Shown: positions 10,475-19,638, numbered from the stretch's first letter. The stretch is DNA of 64,000 nucleotides from G963702155 sp963702155 (GCA_963702155.1 OY969717.1:2108001-2172000); one strand, 5' to 3'. The notes: generated from the letters alone by a model not told the origin. Translations and numbers: made by a program.

Positions 10475-10935
10475 TATTCGCTATCTTTATCATTGCTTTG
10501 CATGCTGAAAATAAATTTACCCAAAAGCTGTTCAAGATTTTGCGGTGCTTGGGTGTATTCTATACGCTCACCATCTTGCAAATAAGTTTCGTCTGCACCA
10601 GGCTGAAGCTCTAAATAACGCCCCCCAAGCAGGCTCTGCGAACTAATAGTGGCCGCCGTATCTACCGGTATATTGTGTTCGGCACCAATGGTTATAAAAA
10701 CACGGGCAAGATACGAATCTTTTGTAAGTTCAATCGCGCTCACACTACCGACTTTTACACCGCTAATTTGCACTTCGTCTCCAGGTTTGAGGCCGCCAAT
10801 ACCTGAAAAATCAGCTTGAATTGTATATCCTTCGGTTGTACCAACATTTCCGATCTTATACCCATATAGGAAAAAGAGCGCGGCTATCAAAATAACGCCT
10901 GCTCCTAAAATAGTTTCAACAACACTTCGTTTCAT
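10474..10935 (-). CDS. mlaD: MCE-domain lipid transport protein MlaD-like
   Basis: 153 residues: a single N-terminal membrane anchor (VETILGAGVILIAALFFLYG) followed by one MCE domain (residues about 37-115) with IQADFSGIGGLKPGDEVQISG and SLLGGRYLELQPG. The Mla pathway moves phospholipids between outer and inner membrane, and MlaD is its periplasmic substrate-binding hexamer. The ABC components MlaE and MlaF are not in the window. It sits between the NDUFA12-like gene and DUF2155 on the same strand. Confidence 0.88.
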   Translation of the reverse strand: MKRSVVETILGAGVILIAALFFLYGYKIGNVGTTEGYTIQADFSGIGGLKPGDEVQISGVKVGSVSAIELTKDSYLARVFITIGAEHNIPVDTAATISSQSLLGGRYLELQPGADETYLQDGERIEYTQAPQNLEQLLGKFIFSMQSNDKDSE

Positions 10936-10974
10936 AAATCTCTTTTCCGTCTTTTATCTAAATCTACTTTTAAT

Positions 10975-11373
10975 CTATTCGGGTGGTGTCCATGCCTCAT
11001 AATCACCATAGGCCTTATCCCGTTTGCCGCCCTTCAAAATATGGCCAGGCGGGCGATACGCTAAATTTGTACCGGTTCTATTCGGTTGATGCGGCGTCTG
11101 CCAATCACGGCGAAACGTATGCTTTTGATCTGTCGGCACTATATCTGTCTGATGATGTAACCACCCATGCCATTCAGGTGGAACCATCGTTGCCTCTGGT
11201 ATGTCTTTATATCGCACCCATCTGCGGTTGCGTTTATACCCTTTTCTTGGCTTACCGCTAAAATAGACATTACCAAACTGATCTGTACCCATTTTCTTGC
11301 TACTATTCAACAAAGAGAAAACACCCATGTAAACAGGGGAGTGTACGCTAAAAATTCTAAAAAGCTTTTTCAT
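10975..11373 (-). CDS. NADH:ubiquinone oxidoreductase 17.2 kDa (NDUFA12-like) subunit
   Basis: 132 residues from the ATG at 11373. The open frame continues upstream to 11559, but conserved sequence begins at MKKLFRIF, and the longer form would overlap the divergent ridA. Family motifs are GTDQFGNVYF, RRWVRYKD, VPPEWHGWLHHQTD and the C-terminal YEAWTPPE. It is an accessory subunit of respiratory complex I found in alphaproteobacteria and mitochondria. The gene is first in the run with mlaD and DUF2155; the rest of complex I is elsewhere. Confidence 0.9.
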   Translation of the reverse strand: MKKLFRIFSVHSPVYMGVFSLLNSSKKMGTDQFGNVYFSGKPRKGYKRNRRWVRYKDIPEATMVPPEWHGWLHHQTDIVPTDQKHTFRRDWQTPHQPNRTGTNLAYRPPGHILKGGKRDKAYGDYEAWTPPE

Positions 11374-11494
11374 AGCCTTTTTATACCAGTTTTTTGTTTC
11401 AAATATTATTCTTGAACATACATTTACAATGCGCGCTGAGTATGGCAGATCATAAACATAGACTAAAGGATTTTTTAATAAAAAGGTAATTTTT

Positions 11495-11956
11495 ATGCTT
11501 TCAAAAAAATTGAATACGCTAGGTTTTGATTTGCCAAACGTCGCTGCGCCCGCCGCCAATTATGTTCCCTATGTGATAAGCGGCGATATGGTTTTTGTAT
11601 CTGGCCAAATCCCATTTTTAAATGGGGAGAAAATGCATATGGGGCGCGTGGGCGAGAATCTAACATTGGAAGAGGGTATTGAGGCAGCGCAAGCATGCGC
11701 TCTTAATATTTTGGCGCAGGTCAATAACGCTGTAAACGGGAAATGGGAAAACGTTATGCAATGCATAAAACTGGGTGGTTTCGTTAATTGCACCTCAGAT
11801 TTTTACGACCATCCAAAGGTCATAAACGGCGCATCCAATTTAATAGGGGATGTAATGGGTAGGGCGGGGCATCACGCCCGTTTCGCCGTTGGCGCGCCCT
11901 CATTACCATTAGGCGTGGCCGTTGAAATAGATGCAATATTTAGGATTAAAGTTTAA
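11495..11956 (+). CDS. RidA (YjgF/YER057c/UK114) family protein
   Basis: 153 residues with the Rid fold: AAPAANYVPYVISGDMVFVSGQIP, then LGGFVNCTSDFYDHPKVINGASNL, and ARFAVGAPSLPLGVAVEIDAIF, which supplies the conserved Arg and Glu. RidA members hydrolyse reactive enamine/imine intermediates of amino-acid catabolism to ammonia and a keto acid. It resembles the longer RidA-like subgroup more than canonical RidA. It is convergent with the response-regulator/deaminase gene, with 13 bp between the stops. Confidence 0.88.
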   Translation: MLSKKLNTLGFDLPNVAAPAANYVPYVISGDMVFVSGQIPFLNGEKMHMGRVGENLTLEEGIEAAQACALNILAQVNNAVNGKWENVMQCIKLGGFVNCTSDFYDHPKVINGASNLIGDVMGRAGHHARFAVGAPSLPLGVAVEIDAIFRIKV

Positions 11957-11969
11957 AATACAAAAAAGT

Positions 11970-12860
11970 TCAATCGACGCGTTTTATCGCCTTAGAGTTT
12001 GTAAACATGGCAAAAGCTTCGTCATGTGATTTTTGAGAATACTCGGTTGCGTTTTCACTCAAATTTGCAAGCTCCGCACGCACAAGATTCTCACTCTCTC
12101 TTAAATCACGAATTTCATTATGGCTAAGCCCGTAATAAACATGCTTGATCCCTACACTGATAATAAGGGCGCGCCCCATCATAGTTGGTTCACTCGAACA
12201 ATAAAGCGAACATTCGGATAAATCTGCACGACCCAACTTTTCTGCCGCATTGCGTATAGCCATAACTTCAGCGTGTGCTGTCGGGTCAATACGTGAGGAA
12301 ATACCATTCACACCTTCACCAACAACTTGCCCATCCTTATCCGCGACAACGGCACCAAAAGGGCCGCCTTTACCGCTACTTGCATTTTTACCTGCTAACT
12401 CAATTGCACGGGTCATCAATTGATCCGGTGATTTGGGGGTGGAAAAAGTATCTATTTGTCTTGATCCAAGAGATACGCCGCCTTTTTGAATACGTTTTAA
12501 AACACGCTCAACCGTTTGTACTAAACGCTCCGGTTGAATCGGCTTTTGTATAAGGCGCATAATACCAAGCGCATTGGCTTGAGAAAGCATGTCAGAGGAC
12601 TCATCGCCCGTAATAACAACAACCGGGATTTTGATGTTTTTAGAATTGAGATATTTCACAAACTCGAAGCCGCCCATAGGGGTCATATTTAAATCGACCA
12701 ACGCCATGTCTATATCAGTGGTTTCGATAATACGAATAGCTTGCCCGCCATCCGTTGCGCCATGCACTTCGCACCCATGGTTTTGAAGCACACCGGTCAT
12801 CATATCTCGGCTAACATCATTATCTTCTGCAATGAGTATTTGAGGCGCGGTTTTATTCAT
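11970..12860 (-). CDS. Receiver domain fused to a guanine/cytidine-deaminase-like domain lacking the zinc CxxC
   Basis: 296 residues in two parts. Residues 1-125 are a receiver domain: E12/D13 acidic pair, phospho-acceptor Asp56 in ALVDLNMTP, Thr84 region VVITGDE, Lys106 in IQKP. After a linker, residues 145-290 follow the nucleoside/guanine deaminase fold: GGPFGAVVADKDGQVVGEG, then PTAHAEVMAIRNAA with the zinc-ligand and proton-shuttle pair H196/E198. The second zinc motif, normally CEPCPMC, reads SEPTMMG: both zinc cysteines are replaced (Thr226, Gly229; codons at 12183-12185 and 12174-12176). Catalysis of the classical type is therefore doubtful; a nucleotide-sensing output domain is one reading (inference). 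It is transcribed divergently from the pilin-like gene. Confidence 0.85.
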   Translation of the reverse strand: MNKTAPQILIAEDNDVSRDMMTGVLQNHGCEVHGATDGGQAIRIIETTDIDMALVDLNMTPMGGFEFVKYLNSKNIKIPVVVITGDESSDMLSQANALGIMRLIQKPIQPERLVQTVERVLKRIQKGGVSLGSRQIDTFSTPKSPDQLMTRAIELAGKNASSGKGGPFGAVVADKDGQVVGEGVNGISSRIDPTAHAEVMAIRNAAEKLGRADLSECSLYCSSEPTMMGRALIISVGIKHVYYGLSHNEIRDLRESENLVRAELANLSENATEYSQKSHDEAFAMFTNSKAIKRVD

Positions 12861-12954
12861 AGTTTTATTGTATAATTATATATGGTCTTTATAAAACCAT
12901 AAAAGTTTTTAAGGAGGAGTAAACAAAACAAAGATTCTCCTATATAATTATCAC

Positions 12955-13665
12955 ATGAATTTTATAAAACGCTTACTAGAAAAATCGGCGTGCTACCCAC
13001 TATACGAAGCACAGCGCGGTAATGTTATATTTTTTATTTTAATCGCAATTGCTTTATTCGCAGCGCTAAATTTCGCGGTAAGTAACATGTTGAGAGGAGG
13101 GGATACACAAATAATCTCCGAATATCAACTTGATTTAATCAGCGATGAAATATTGGATTATACCCGAACAGTAAGACAAGCGGTACAAAGCGTTAAAATT
13201 TCCAATGGCTGCGAAACAAATACAATTGCGTTTAGTCGCACACCTGGTGATTCTTATGAGTACAGCGGTCAAACCGAGTTATGCCGAATATTTGGCGGGA
13301 CTGGCGGTGAAATCACATCGTTAAATCCGCATAGTGATGCCGGAGACAGTGCAAGCTGGATATTCAGTGGCGCAAATACTATTTTTGATGGCACGGATCA
13401 CCTTGTTACGGATGACCCAGATTTGCTGATATTTTTTGCAGACATTAATAAATCTTTATGCATGGCTCTTAACGCAAAACTATCTCAGGCCAACCCATCT
13501 GATGCACCGCCTGTTGATACAAATGGCTTTGATACTACAACACTATACAAAGGAAGTTTCAGTACGGGCGGCGCGATCGCTATGCCTGGCGCGCCTTCTT
13601 CTGGATGTATACAAAACGGCACAAATGGCCCTTATGTTTTTTACCAATCACTTATATCCCGATAA
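12955..13665 (+). CDS. Pilin-like single-pass exported protein (paralog of 19639-20403)
   Basis: 236 residues, not a named family that I recognise. QRGNVIFFILIAIALFAALN near residues 20-40 resembles a type IV pilin/pseudopilin-like N-terminal helix after a Gly, and the rest is a soluble Cys-containing domain with WIFSGANTIF and a late GCIQNGTNGPYVFY. The gene at 19639 has the same plan (GGNILIMILVAIALIAALT, SWEFYGG, a Cys-poor middle, and an ending in Y-F-Y-x-x-L). Both likely place a globular domain outside the cytoplasmic membrane. It ends 10 bp before the convergent clpA stop. Confidence 0.65.
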   Translation: MNFIKRLLEKSACYPLYEAQRGNVIFFILIAIALFAALNFAVSNMLRGGDTQIISEYQLDLISDEILDYTRTVRQAVQSVKISNGCETNTIAFSRTPGDSYEYSGQTELCRIFGGTGGEITSLNPHSDAGDSASWIFSGANTIFDGTDHLVTDDPDLLIFFADINKSLCMALNAKLSQANPSDAPPVDTNGFDTTTLYKGSFSTGGAIAMPGAPSSGCIQNGTNGPYVFYQSLISR

Positions 13666-13675
13666 AACCTGTTAT

Positions 13676-16039
13676 TTAACGTTCCGGCGCATCATCCCAA
13701 TCTTCTCTTCCAACATCTTTAATTGGCGCGGGTACAGGCACGTCATGATCTTTGGCGGGTTTTTTAACGGGTGTTTTCGCGGTTTGATAATCAAAACTAT
13801 AGCTATCGTCTTTATATTCAATCGTTACAAGGCCGCCATCGGAAAGTTTCCCAAAAAGGATTTCTTCGGCCAATGGTCGTTTGATTTTCTCTTGTATAAT
13901 ACGCGATAAAGGACGCGCGCCCATAGCGGGGTCATACCCTTGCTTCGCCAGCTGTTTACGGGCATCTGGACTAAGTTCTATAGTGATGTTTCTATCCGCC
14001 AGTTGCCCTTCAAGCTGGATAACAAATTTATCAACGACTTTTTCTACCGTTTCCGGCTTCAGATTACCAAATGGCACAATCGCATCCAGGCGATTTCTAA
14101 ATTCCGGCGCAAAAGCCTTTGTAATGGCATCATTATCGGCATACGTATCTATATTATCGCCAACCTCCCGGCCAAAACCAATGGGTGTACGCGCAATTTC
14201 TGCCGCGCCCGCATTGGTCGTCATGATCAAGATAACGTTACGAAAATCAATGCTTTTACCGTTATTATCTGTAAGTTTCCCGTAATCCATAACTTGAAGC
14301 AAAATATTAAAAAGATCAGGATGCGCCTTTTCAATCTCATCCAAAAGCAAAACACAATGCGGATGCTGGTCAATTTTATCAGTCATCAGACCGCCTTGTT
14401 CAAACCCGACATATCCGGGAGGCGAGCCGATTAAACGAGAAACAGAATGACGTTCCATATATTCAGACATATCAAAACGGATCAATTCAATCCCCATGGT
14501 ATTGGCAAGCTGCTTCGCAACTTCGGTTTTACCAACGCCCGTAGGACCGGAGAAAAGGTATGACCCAATCGGCTTTTCAGGGTCGCGCAAACCTGCCCGC
14601 GCCATTTTTATAGCATCGGTGAGCGTATCAATCGCCTTATCCTGATCATAAACCATTGTTTTCAAATCACGCTCAAGACTTTGTAAAGCTTCACGGTCAT
14701 TTTTATTCATCGTTTGCGCCGGTATGCGGGCGATCGCTGCCACAACTCCTTCGATATCTTTTTCTTCGATAATCTTTTTACGTTGCTCAATCGGCACAAG
14801 CATTTGCGCCGCGCCAACCTCATCAATAATATCAATCGCCTTATCCGGCAATTTGCGGTCACCAATATACTTGGCCGAAAGTTTCACCGCCGCGCGTATC
14901 GCTTCCGGCGTGTATTCAACCGCATGATGGTCCTCATAATATGGTTTCAGCCCCATTAAAATGGCCGTGGCATCATCAATGCTCGGCTCATTCACATCAA
15001 TTTTTTGAAAGCGCCTTACAAGCGCACGATCTTTTTCGAAATGATTTCGATATTCCTTATAGGTAGTCGATCCAATGCATTTTAGCGTACCATTAGAAAG
15101 CGCAGGCTTAAGCAGGTTAGAGGCATCCATCGCCCCGCCACTGGTCGCGCCCGCACCTATAATTGTATGGATTTCGTCAATAAACATAACCGCGCCATCT
15201 ATTTTCTCAAGCTCGGCAATAACAGCCTTCAAACGTTCTTCAAAGTCGCCGCGATACCGCGTTCCGGCTAACAAATTCCCCATATCAAGCGAAAAAATAA
15301 CACTTTCTTGCAAAACTTCTGGAACATCTTTTTCAACGATGCGCCGCGCCAACCCTTCCGCAATTGCTGTCTTCCCTACACCAGGGTCTCCTACATAAAG
15401 CGGGTTGTTTTTAGAGCGGCGACAAAGAATTTGAATAGTGCGTTGCACTTCTTTCTCACGGCCAATAAGTGGATCAATTTTACCCTCTTTGGCCTTTTCA
15501 TTTAGGTTTACACAATAAGCATCAAGCGCTTCTTGACCCGTTTTAAGCTCTTTTTCTTGAGTGCCATCCGCGCCTTTGGGCGTGCGTGGCCCATTTTCCT
15601 GATTGGGAACTTTAGCAATACCGTGTGAGATGTAATTGACCGCGTCAAAACGGGTCATATCTTGTTCTTGAAGAAAATAAACAGCATGGCTTTCTCGCTC
15701 GGAAAATAGTGCCACCAAGACATTTGCACCGGTCACTTCTTCCCTTCCTGATGATTGCACGTGTATCGCCGCCCGTTGAAGCACACGCTGAAACGCTGTA
15801 GTGGGTTGAGCTTCTTCTGACTCATAGTTGATAAGATAAGAAAGCTCGCTCTGAATATACTGAATCAACTGCGCCCGCAGATCTGCCATTTCAATACCGC
15901 AAGACCGTAGCACCGCCATCGCATCCTGATCTTCGGTGAGTGAGAGCAGTAAATGCTCTAACGTAGCATATTCATGATTGTGTTCATTTGCACTAGCAAG
16001 CGCCTTATGAAGCGTGTGCTCCAAATTTCTTGATAACAT
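13676..16039 (-). CDS. clpA: ATP-dependent Clp protease ATP-binding subunit ClpA
   Basis: 787 residues, the usual ClpA size. The N-terminal Clp-N repeat (LEHTLHKALASANEHNHEYA) is followed by AAA-1 with Walker A GDPGVGKTAIAEGLA and Walker B VMFIDEIHTI, then AAA-2 with Walker A GPTGVGKTEVAKQLA and VLLLDEIEKAHPD. There is no long ClpB-type middle coiled coil, which separates it from ClpB. ClpA unfolds N-degron and SsrA-tagged substrates for ClpP and is steered by ClpS, encoded just upstream. Confidence 0.96.
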   Translation of the reverse strand: MLSRNLEHTLHKALASANEHNHEYATLEHLLLSLTEDQDAMAVLRSCGIEMADLRAQLIQYIQSELSYLINYESEEAQPTTAFQRVLQRAAIHVQSSGREEVTGANVLVALFSERESHAVYFLQEQDMTRFDAVNYISHGIAKVPNQENGPRTPKGADGTQEKELKTGQEALDAYCVNLNEKAKEGKIDPLIGREKEVQRTIQILCRRSKNNPLYVGDPGVGKTAIAEGLARRIVEKDVPEVLQESVIFSLDMGNLLAGTRYRGDFEERLKAVIAELEKIDGAVMFIDEIHTIIGAGATSGGAMDASNLLKPALSNGTLKCIGSTTYKEYRNHFEKDRALVRRFQKIDVNEPSIDDATAILMGLKPYYEDHHAVEYTPEAIRAAVKLSAKYIGDRKLPDKAIDIIDEVGAAQMLVPIEQRKKIIEEKDIEGVVAAIARIPAQTMNKNDREALQSLERDLKTMVYDQDKAIDTLTDAIKMARAGLRDPEKPIGSYLFSGPTGVGKTEVAKQLANTMGIELIRFDMSEYMERHSVSRLIGSPPGYVGFEQGGLMTDKIDQHPHCVLLLDEIEKAHPDLFNILLQVMDYGKLTDNNGKSIDFRNVILIMTTNAGAAEIARTPIGFGREVGDNIDTYADNDAITKAFAPEFRNRLDAIVPFGNLKPETVEKVVDKFVIQLEGQLADRNITIELSPDARKQLAKQGYDPAMGARPLSRIIQEKIKRPLAEEILFGKLSDGGLVTIEYKDDSYSFDYQTAKTPVKKPAKDHDVPVPAPIKDVGREDWDDAPER

Positions 16040-16130
16040 GTCAATCTAACCTTTCTTGCTCTTTAATTTGGAAATACCAGAGCAGTTCGTTTTTATTTTT
16101 ATCGTTGTCATTTTCGCTTTCGCTCTCGCG

Positions 16131-16511
16131 CTATTCTTTTTCCATTGTACATTGAAGCGGGTGCTCATTTGCACGGGCAAAATCCATAACTTGTGCAACT
16201 TTTGTCTCTGCAATCTCATAGGTGAAGACACCACACAGCCCGACGCCGCGACGATGTACATGAAGCATAACTTCTGTGGCCTCTTGGTGCGTTTTGTTAA
16301 AAAAAGTTTCTATAACGTGAACAACAAACTCCATAGGCGTAAAATCATCATTTAAAAGCAGGACTTTATACATGGAAGGTTTTTTGGTCTTAGGCCGCGT
16401 TTTTAATAAAATATTTGTATCTACATCATCACGTCGCTCTGACCCGTTATCTCCGGTGCCATCACCGCTGTTATCCGGTAAATGCGGCTCCTCCGCATCA
16501 TCATTATTCAT
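16131..16511 (-). CDS. clpS: ATP-dependent Clp protease adaptor ClpS
   Basis: 126 residues from the ATG at 16511; the frame is open to 16607, but the extra N-terminal part has no family similarity that I recognise. The folded adaptor begins at MYKVLLLNDDFTPMEFVVHVIETFF, with VMLHVHRRGVGLCGVFTYEIAETK and a C-terminal QCTMEKE. An acidic flexible arm of about 40 residues precedes it. ClpS delivers N-degron substrates to ClpA. It lies 91 bp upstream of clpA, probably in one operon. Confidence 0.93.
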   Translation of the reverse strand: MNNDDAEEPHLPDNSGDGTGDNGSERRDDVDTNILLKTRPKTKKPSMYKVLLLNDDFTPMEFVVHVIETFFNKTHQEATEVMLHVHRRGVGLCGVFTYEIAETKVAQVMDFARANEHPLQCTMEKE

Positions 16512-16916
16512 GGATGGTACAAATAAATTATGAAGAAAGGGCAGACTGATATCTTTGATACATGCTTTTAGCAAAAGTTTCCGAATAGGGTCATTAAATA
16601 GCAACAAGGTCTCGCTCCATACAATTCTCCTGCCGCTTTAGTGCAGATTTTAAACTTCAAAATATATTCTTAAATTAAAAATACATTATATCTTACATTT
16701 TTCAATGATATCAGAATAAAGCTTTAAAATTAGAATTTAACTTATGTCTCCGATAAGGCTTTATACGAATGAATATCCGCATGAGATGTGTAAACTGTAA
16801 ATTTAAAAGATTAATAAAAGTTGAAAACAAAATCATAAAAATTTGAGTTTTATAAACAAAACCCCGCTTCATATAGGATGAGCGGGGTTTAATAAATATA
16901 GAAAAGTTGAAATGAT
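16512..16916. other. Intergenic region clpS / phasin
   Basis: 405 bp, very AT-rich. It holds the presumed clpS promoter region on the minus strand near the clpS start and the phasin terminator at the right end. I see no convincing gene or RNA here. Confidence 0.5.
16859..16893 (-). terminator. Intrinsic terminator of the phasin gene
   Basis: Read on the minus strand: AAACCCCGCTCATCC, a short loop, then GAAGCGGGGT and a T-rich tail. The stem ACCCCGCT/AGCGGGGT is perfect. It begins 24 bp past the phasin stop. Confidence 0.8.
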
Positions 16917-17780
16917 TTAAGCAGCCATCGCATTGGTTGCTTTTTTCATGCTTTTACTCATCTGGTCATTAAAGGGTTCAACACTATCAGAAAGAATTTT
17001 AACGCTCATTTCTGAAATTTTAGTGGCTGTGCTCATAAATTCATCAAAATTTGCTTGCGCCATTCTGCTTTGAACATCAGTCCACTCATTGAGGGTCTTA
17101 CTGCTCATCGCATCTTTAAAAAACTGTGCTTGTTTTTCGGCAGCGCCTTGAGCAAGCGACATAGACGTACGCATAATATCTTCACAGCCTTTGGCAAATA
17201 TTGTGCCTGATTTTACAAAGGCGTCAATACCTTCGCGGCTGAGTTCATTAGCATCATTGGCAATTTTGTCATATTGGGTTTTGCTTTTATTCATAATTTT
17301 CTCCATTGATTTAGGTGTTGGAATAATCGGTGCAAGTTCATTAAAAGAAAAAGGCGTTGCGCCTTTTATACTGGCGGACATTTTACTCATCATAGGCTGA
17401 ATAGTATCTGCAATCATATTCTCGACGACAGATGACGGTTGAAACATTTGTTGTCCGGCATTAGAAAGCGCAGCACTGACGTAAGCAGTTTTCTTCGGTT
17501 GTGCTTTTTTAATAACAGCTTTAATCACTGGTTTTTTATGAGCAGTCGCGGCTTTTTTAATAGTAGTACGAGACGCCGATGATTTAGCCGCAACCTTTTT
17601 AGAGACAGTTTTTTTGGCGGGCGCTTTAGCTTTGCGAACAACCTTTTTAGTTGTTGCTTTGGCTTTGGTCGCCGCGGCTTTTTTAGGTTTTGCTGAAGTT
17701 TTTTTCTTAACTGCTGACACGGCCTTTTTCTTAGACGTTGTCTTTAATTTTTTTGCTTGCGTTTTCTTCGCTGTCGCCAT
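16917..17780 (-). CDS. Phasin with a histone-H1-like Lys/Ala-rich N-terminal half (PhaF-like architecture)
   Basis: 287 residues. Residues 1-100 are almost pure Lys/Ala/Thr (AKKTQAKKLKTTSKKK; VRKAKAPAKKTVSKK), the kind of tail found in histone-H1-like and PhaF DNA-binding regions. Residues about 165-285 form a long amphipathic helical phasin domain (ANELSREGIDAFVKSGTIFAKGCEDI; AQFFKDAMSSKTLNEW). Phasins coat polyhydroxyalkanoate granules; in PhaF the basic tail tethers granules to the nucleoid. Here the order is reversed (basic part first). A tandem TGCACTGCA site upstream suggests PhaR control. A strong terminator follows. Confidence 0.8.
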   Translation of the reverse strand: MATAKKTQAKKLKTTSKKKAVSAVKKKTSAKPKKAAATKAKATTKKVVRKAKAPAKKTVSKKVAAKSSASRTTIKKAATAHKKPVIKAVIKKAQPKKTAYVSAALSNAGQQMFQPSSVVENMIADTIQPMMSKMSASIKGATPFSFNELAPIIPTPKSMEKIMNKSKTQYDKIANDANELSREGIDAFVKSGTIFAKGCEDIMRTSMSLAQGAAEKQAQFFKDAMSSKTLNEWTDVQSRMAQANFDEFMSTATKISEMSVKILSDSVEPFNDQMSKSMKKATNAMAA

Positions 17781-17846
17781 TTTCTATATGCCTTGATTAA
17801 TTATAATTTTAACAGTACTCAGCCATATTAATATAAATACAGTACG

Positions 17847-17863
17847 TTTTGCACTGCACCATT
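17847..17863. promoter_or_regulatory. Putative PhaR operator, copy 1
   Basis: TTTTGCACTGCACCATT, followed by GCAA so that TTGCA...TGCAA forms a larger dyad. It is 67 bp upstream of the phasin start codon and is repeated exactly 60 bp further upstream. TGC/GCA-rich sites before phasin genes are the usual target type of PhaR. Confidence 0.5.
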
Positions 17864-17906
17864 GCAAGCCTTTTTATCAAATGTTTGAGTTTTACACAAG
17901 AGTTTA

Positions 17907-17923
17907 TTTTGCACTGCACCATT
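17907..17923. promoter_or_regulatory. Putative PhaR operator, copy 2
   Basis: A second perfect copy of the 17-base sequence TTTTGCACTGCACCATT, 60 bp from the first, in the 316-bp gap between the divergent phasin and carboxypeptidase genes. The rest of that gap is A/T-rich with no gene seen. Confidence 0.45.
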
Positions 17924-18096
17924 TATTTAGCGGTATTTATAAACGCATTTTATTTTTTAAAGTCACAAAAAATAAAAAAACATTACAAGAAAATGCGCGG
18001 ATTAATAGACAGGTTCCTTTTTTTTTAATAGACTACAATCTTGAACAAAATATGTTTATATAAATTTATCCGGCCGGAGACATTTTCTTTTTCATT

Positions 18097-19560
18097 ATGT
18101 TTGATTTTAAATCTATTAGTATTAAATCTGGGTCTCTGTCTGGCATACGCTGGAAAAGCGTTTTGTTATTCTGTTTTTTCTTGTTTGCTTCATTCTTTAT
18201 TGTGCCAAATATTGCGCGTGCCAATCCGAAATATGCATCTTTTGTCATAGATGCCGATACAGGCGCAATATTGCATGAGCGTTATGCCGACAAACGTTTG
18301 CATCCTGCTTCTTTAACTAAAGTCATGACACTTTTACTAACATTCGAAGCAATTGAAAGTGGCCGTTTATCTTTAAAATCCCGAATCCGTATGAGCAATC
18401 ATGCCGCTGGTATGGTGCCAAGCAAACTATACATTCCTGCTGGGGCATCTATTAAAGTTGAAGATGCCATTTATGCACTTGTAACAAAATCGGCTAACGA
18501 TGTCGCCGTGGCTCTTGCTGAACATCTGGGAGGTACGGAAGGCAACTTTGCCCGTCTCATGACTAGAAAGGCACGTAATATTGGGATGCGTCAGACAACA
18601 TTTAAAAATGCCTCCGGCTTGCATGATAAACAACAGATTACAACCGCCCGTGATATGGCAAAAATGGCCGCATACGTTATTGAGCGTTACCCGCGACAGT
18701 ATCGGTATTTTTCAACAACCAATTTTAGTTATAAAGGTAAATCATACCATAACCATAATCGCTTGCTTGGAAAGTACAGGGGTATGGATGGCATGAAAAC
18801 CGGATACATAAATGCTTCTGGTTTTAACCTGGTTGCATCTGCAAAACGAGATGGCCGCCGTATTATTGGTGTTGTTTTTGGTGGGCGTACAGCTGTCACG
18901 CGAAACAATCATATGGCACGCTTGCTGGATGAAGGGTTTAACAAGATAAAAAACCTGCATGTCGCTCGCGTAGAGGCTCCATTGCCAAAACGAAAGCCTG
19001 TTATTCTAAATGCAATTGCAAGTCTGGAGCGTGGCAAAATGGCCGCGCCCAAAAATGTTTTAACACATCCAAATGATAGTCAGGATTATCAAGCTCAAAA
19101 ATGGGCATCTTTAAATGCCGCCCTTGAAAGCGGGCAGTTTGGCGCTCTTGTAGGGGAAGGGGACGTAGATCCGGCCTTGGCCAACCGCGTTCGCACAGGT
19201 CTTTTGGCTATCGCTGCGCATGAGGGGGATCGTGAAAAAATTAAAGCGCTCAACTCAAAAATAAAGCAAGCTGCAGATAATCAGGCTAAAGACAAGAATG
19301 TGAATGTATCTAACTTAAATACAAATAGCTGGTCTATCCAACTGGGCGCGTTTAAAAGCCGTGCAGCTACAGACCGCGTAATTTCTAAGGCACAATCCAG
19401 CTTACCGCCAAACCTTTCCAAGGCTAGCCCGACAATTGCACCTTTAAAAACATCGGATGGATGGCTTTTCCGGGCGCGCTTGACCGGATTAAACGAAGCC
19501 GAAGCCAATCAGGCATGTAAATTCCTAAAACAATGCATGCCAGTTGCCCCTTATAACTAG
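18097..19560 (+). CDS. D-alanyl-D-alanine carboxypeptidase with C-terminal SPOR domain
   Basis: 487 residues. A signal peptide (VLLFCFFLFASFFIV, cleavage near ARANP) leads into a peptidase S11 domain. Its catalytic motifs are SLTK (HPASLTKVMT), SAN (TKSANDVAVA) and KTG (GMKTGYINASGFN). A long linker precedes a SPOR domain at about 410-485 (WSIQLGAFKSRAATDRVI). It trims the terminal D-Ala of peptidoglycan stem peptides in the periplasm; SPOR binds denuded glycan at division sites. S11-SPOR fusions are common in alphaproteobacteria. Confidence 0.93.
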   Translation: MFDFKSISIKSGSLSGIRWKSVLLFCFFLFASFFIVPNIARANPKYASFVIDADTGAILHERYADKRLHPASLTKVMTLLLTFEAIESGRLSLKSRIRMSNHAAGMVPSKLYIPAGASIKVEDAIYALVTKSANDVAVALAEHLGGTEGNFARLMTRKARNIGMRQTTFKNASGLHDKQQITTARDMAKMAAYVIERYPRQYRYFSTTNFSYKGKSYHNHNRLLGKYRGMDGMKTGYINASGFNLVASAKRDGRRIIGVVFGGRTAVTRNNHMARLLDEGFNKIKNLHVARVEAPLPKRKPVILNAIASLERGKMAAPKNVLTHPNDSQDYQAQKWASLNAALESGQFGALVGEGDVDPALANRVRTGLLAIAAHEGDREKIKALNSKIKQAADNQAKDKNVNVSNLNTNSWSIQLGAFKSRAATDRVISKAQSSLPPNLSKASPTIAPLKTSDGWLFRARLTGLNEAEANQACKFLKQCMPVAPYN

Positions 19561-19638
19561 TTCAATTTTATATATGGATAAAGTCGAGCTAAAAACATAA
19601 TATTTATATAGTCATATTTTAAAAGGCGTGTCCGATAA

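Noticed and set aside
11373..11559. Longer NDUFA12-like protein starting at 11559
   Set aside because: The added part overlaps the divergent ridA start and has no similarity to the family.
17881..18063. Small plus-strand ORF before the carboxypeptidase
   Set aside because: It overlaps the PhaR-like repeat, has no ribosome site and is made of AT-rich filler.
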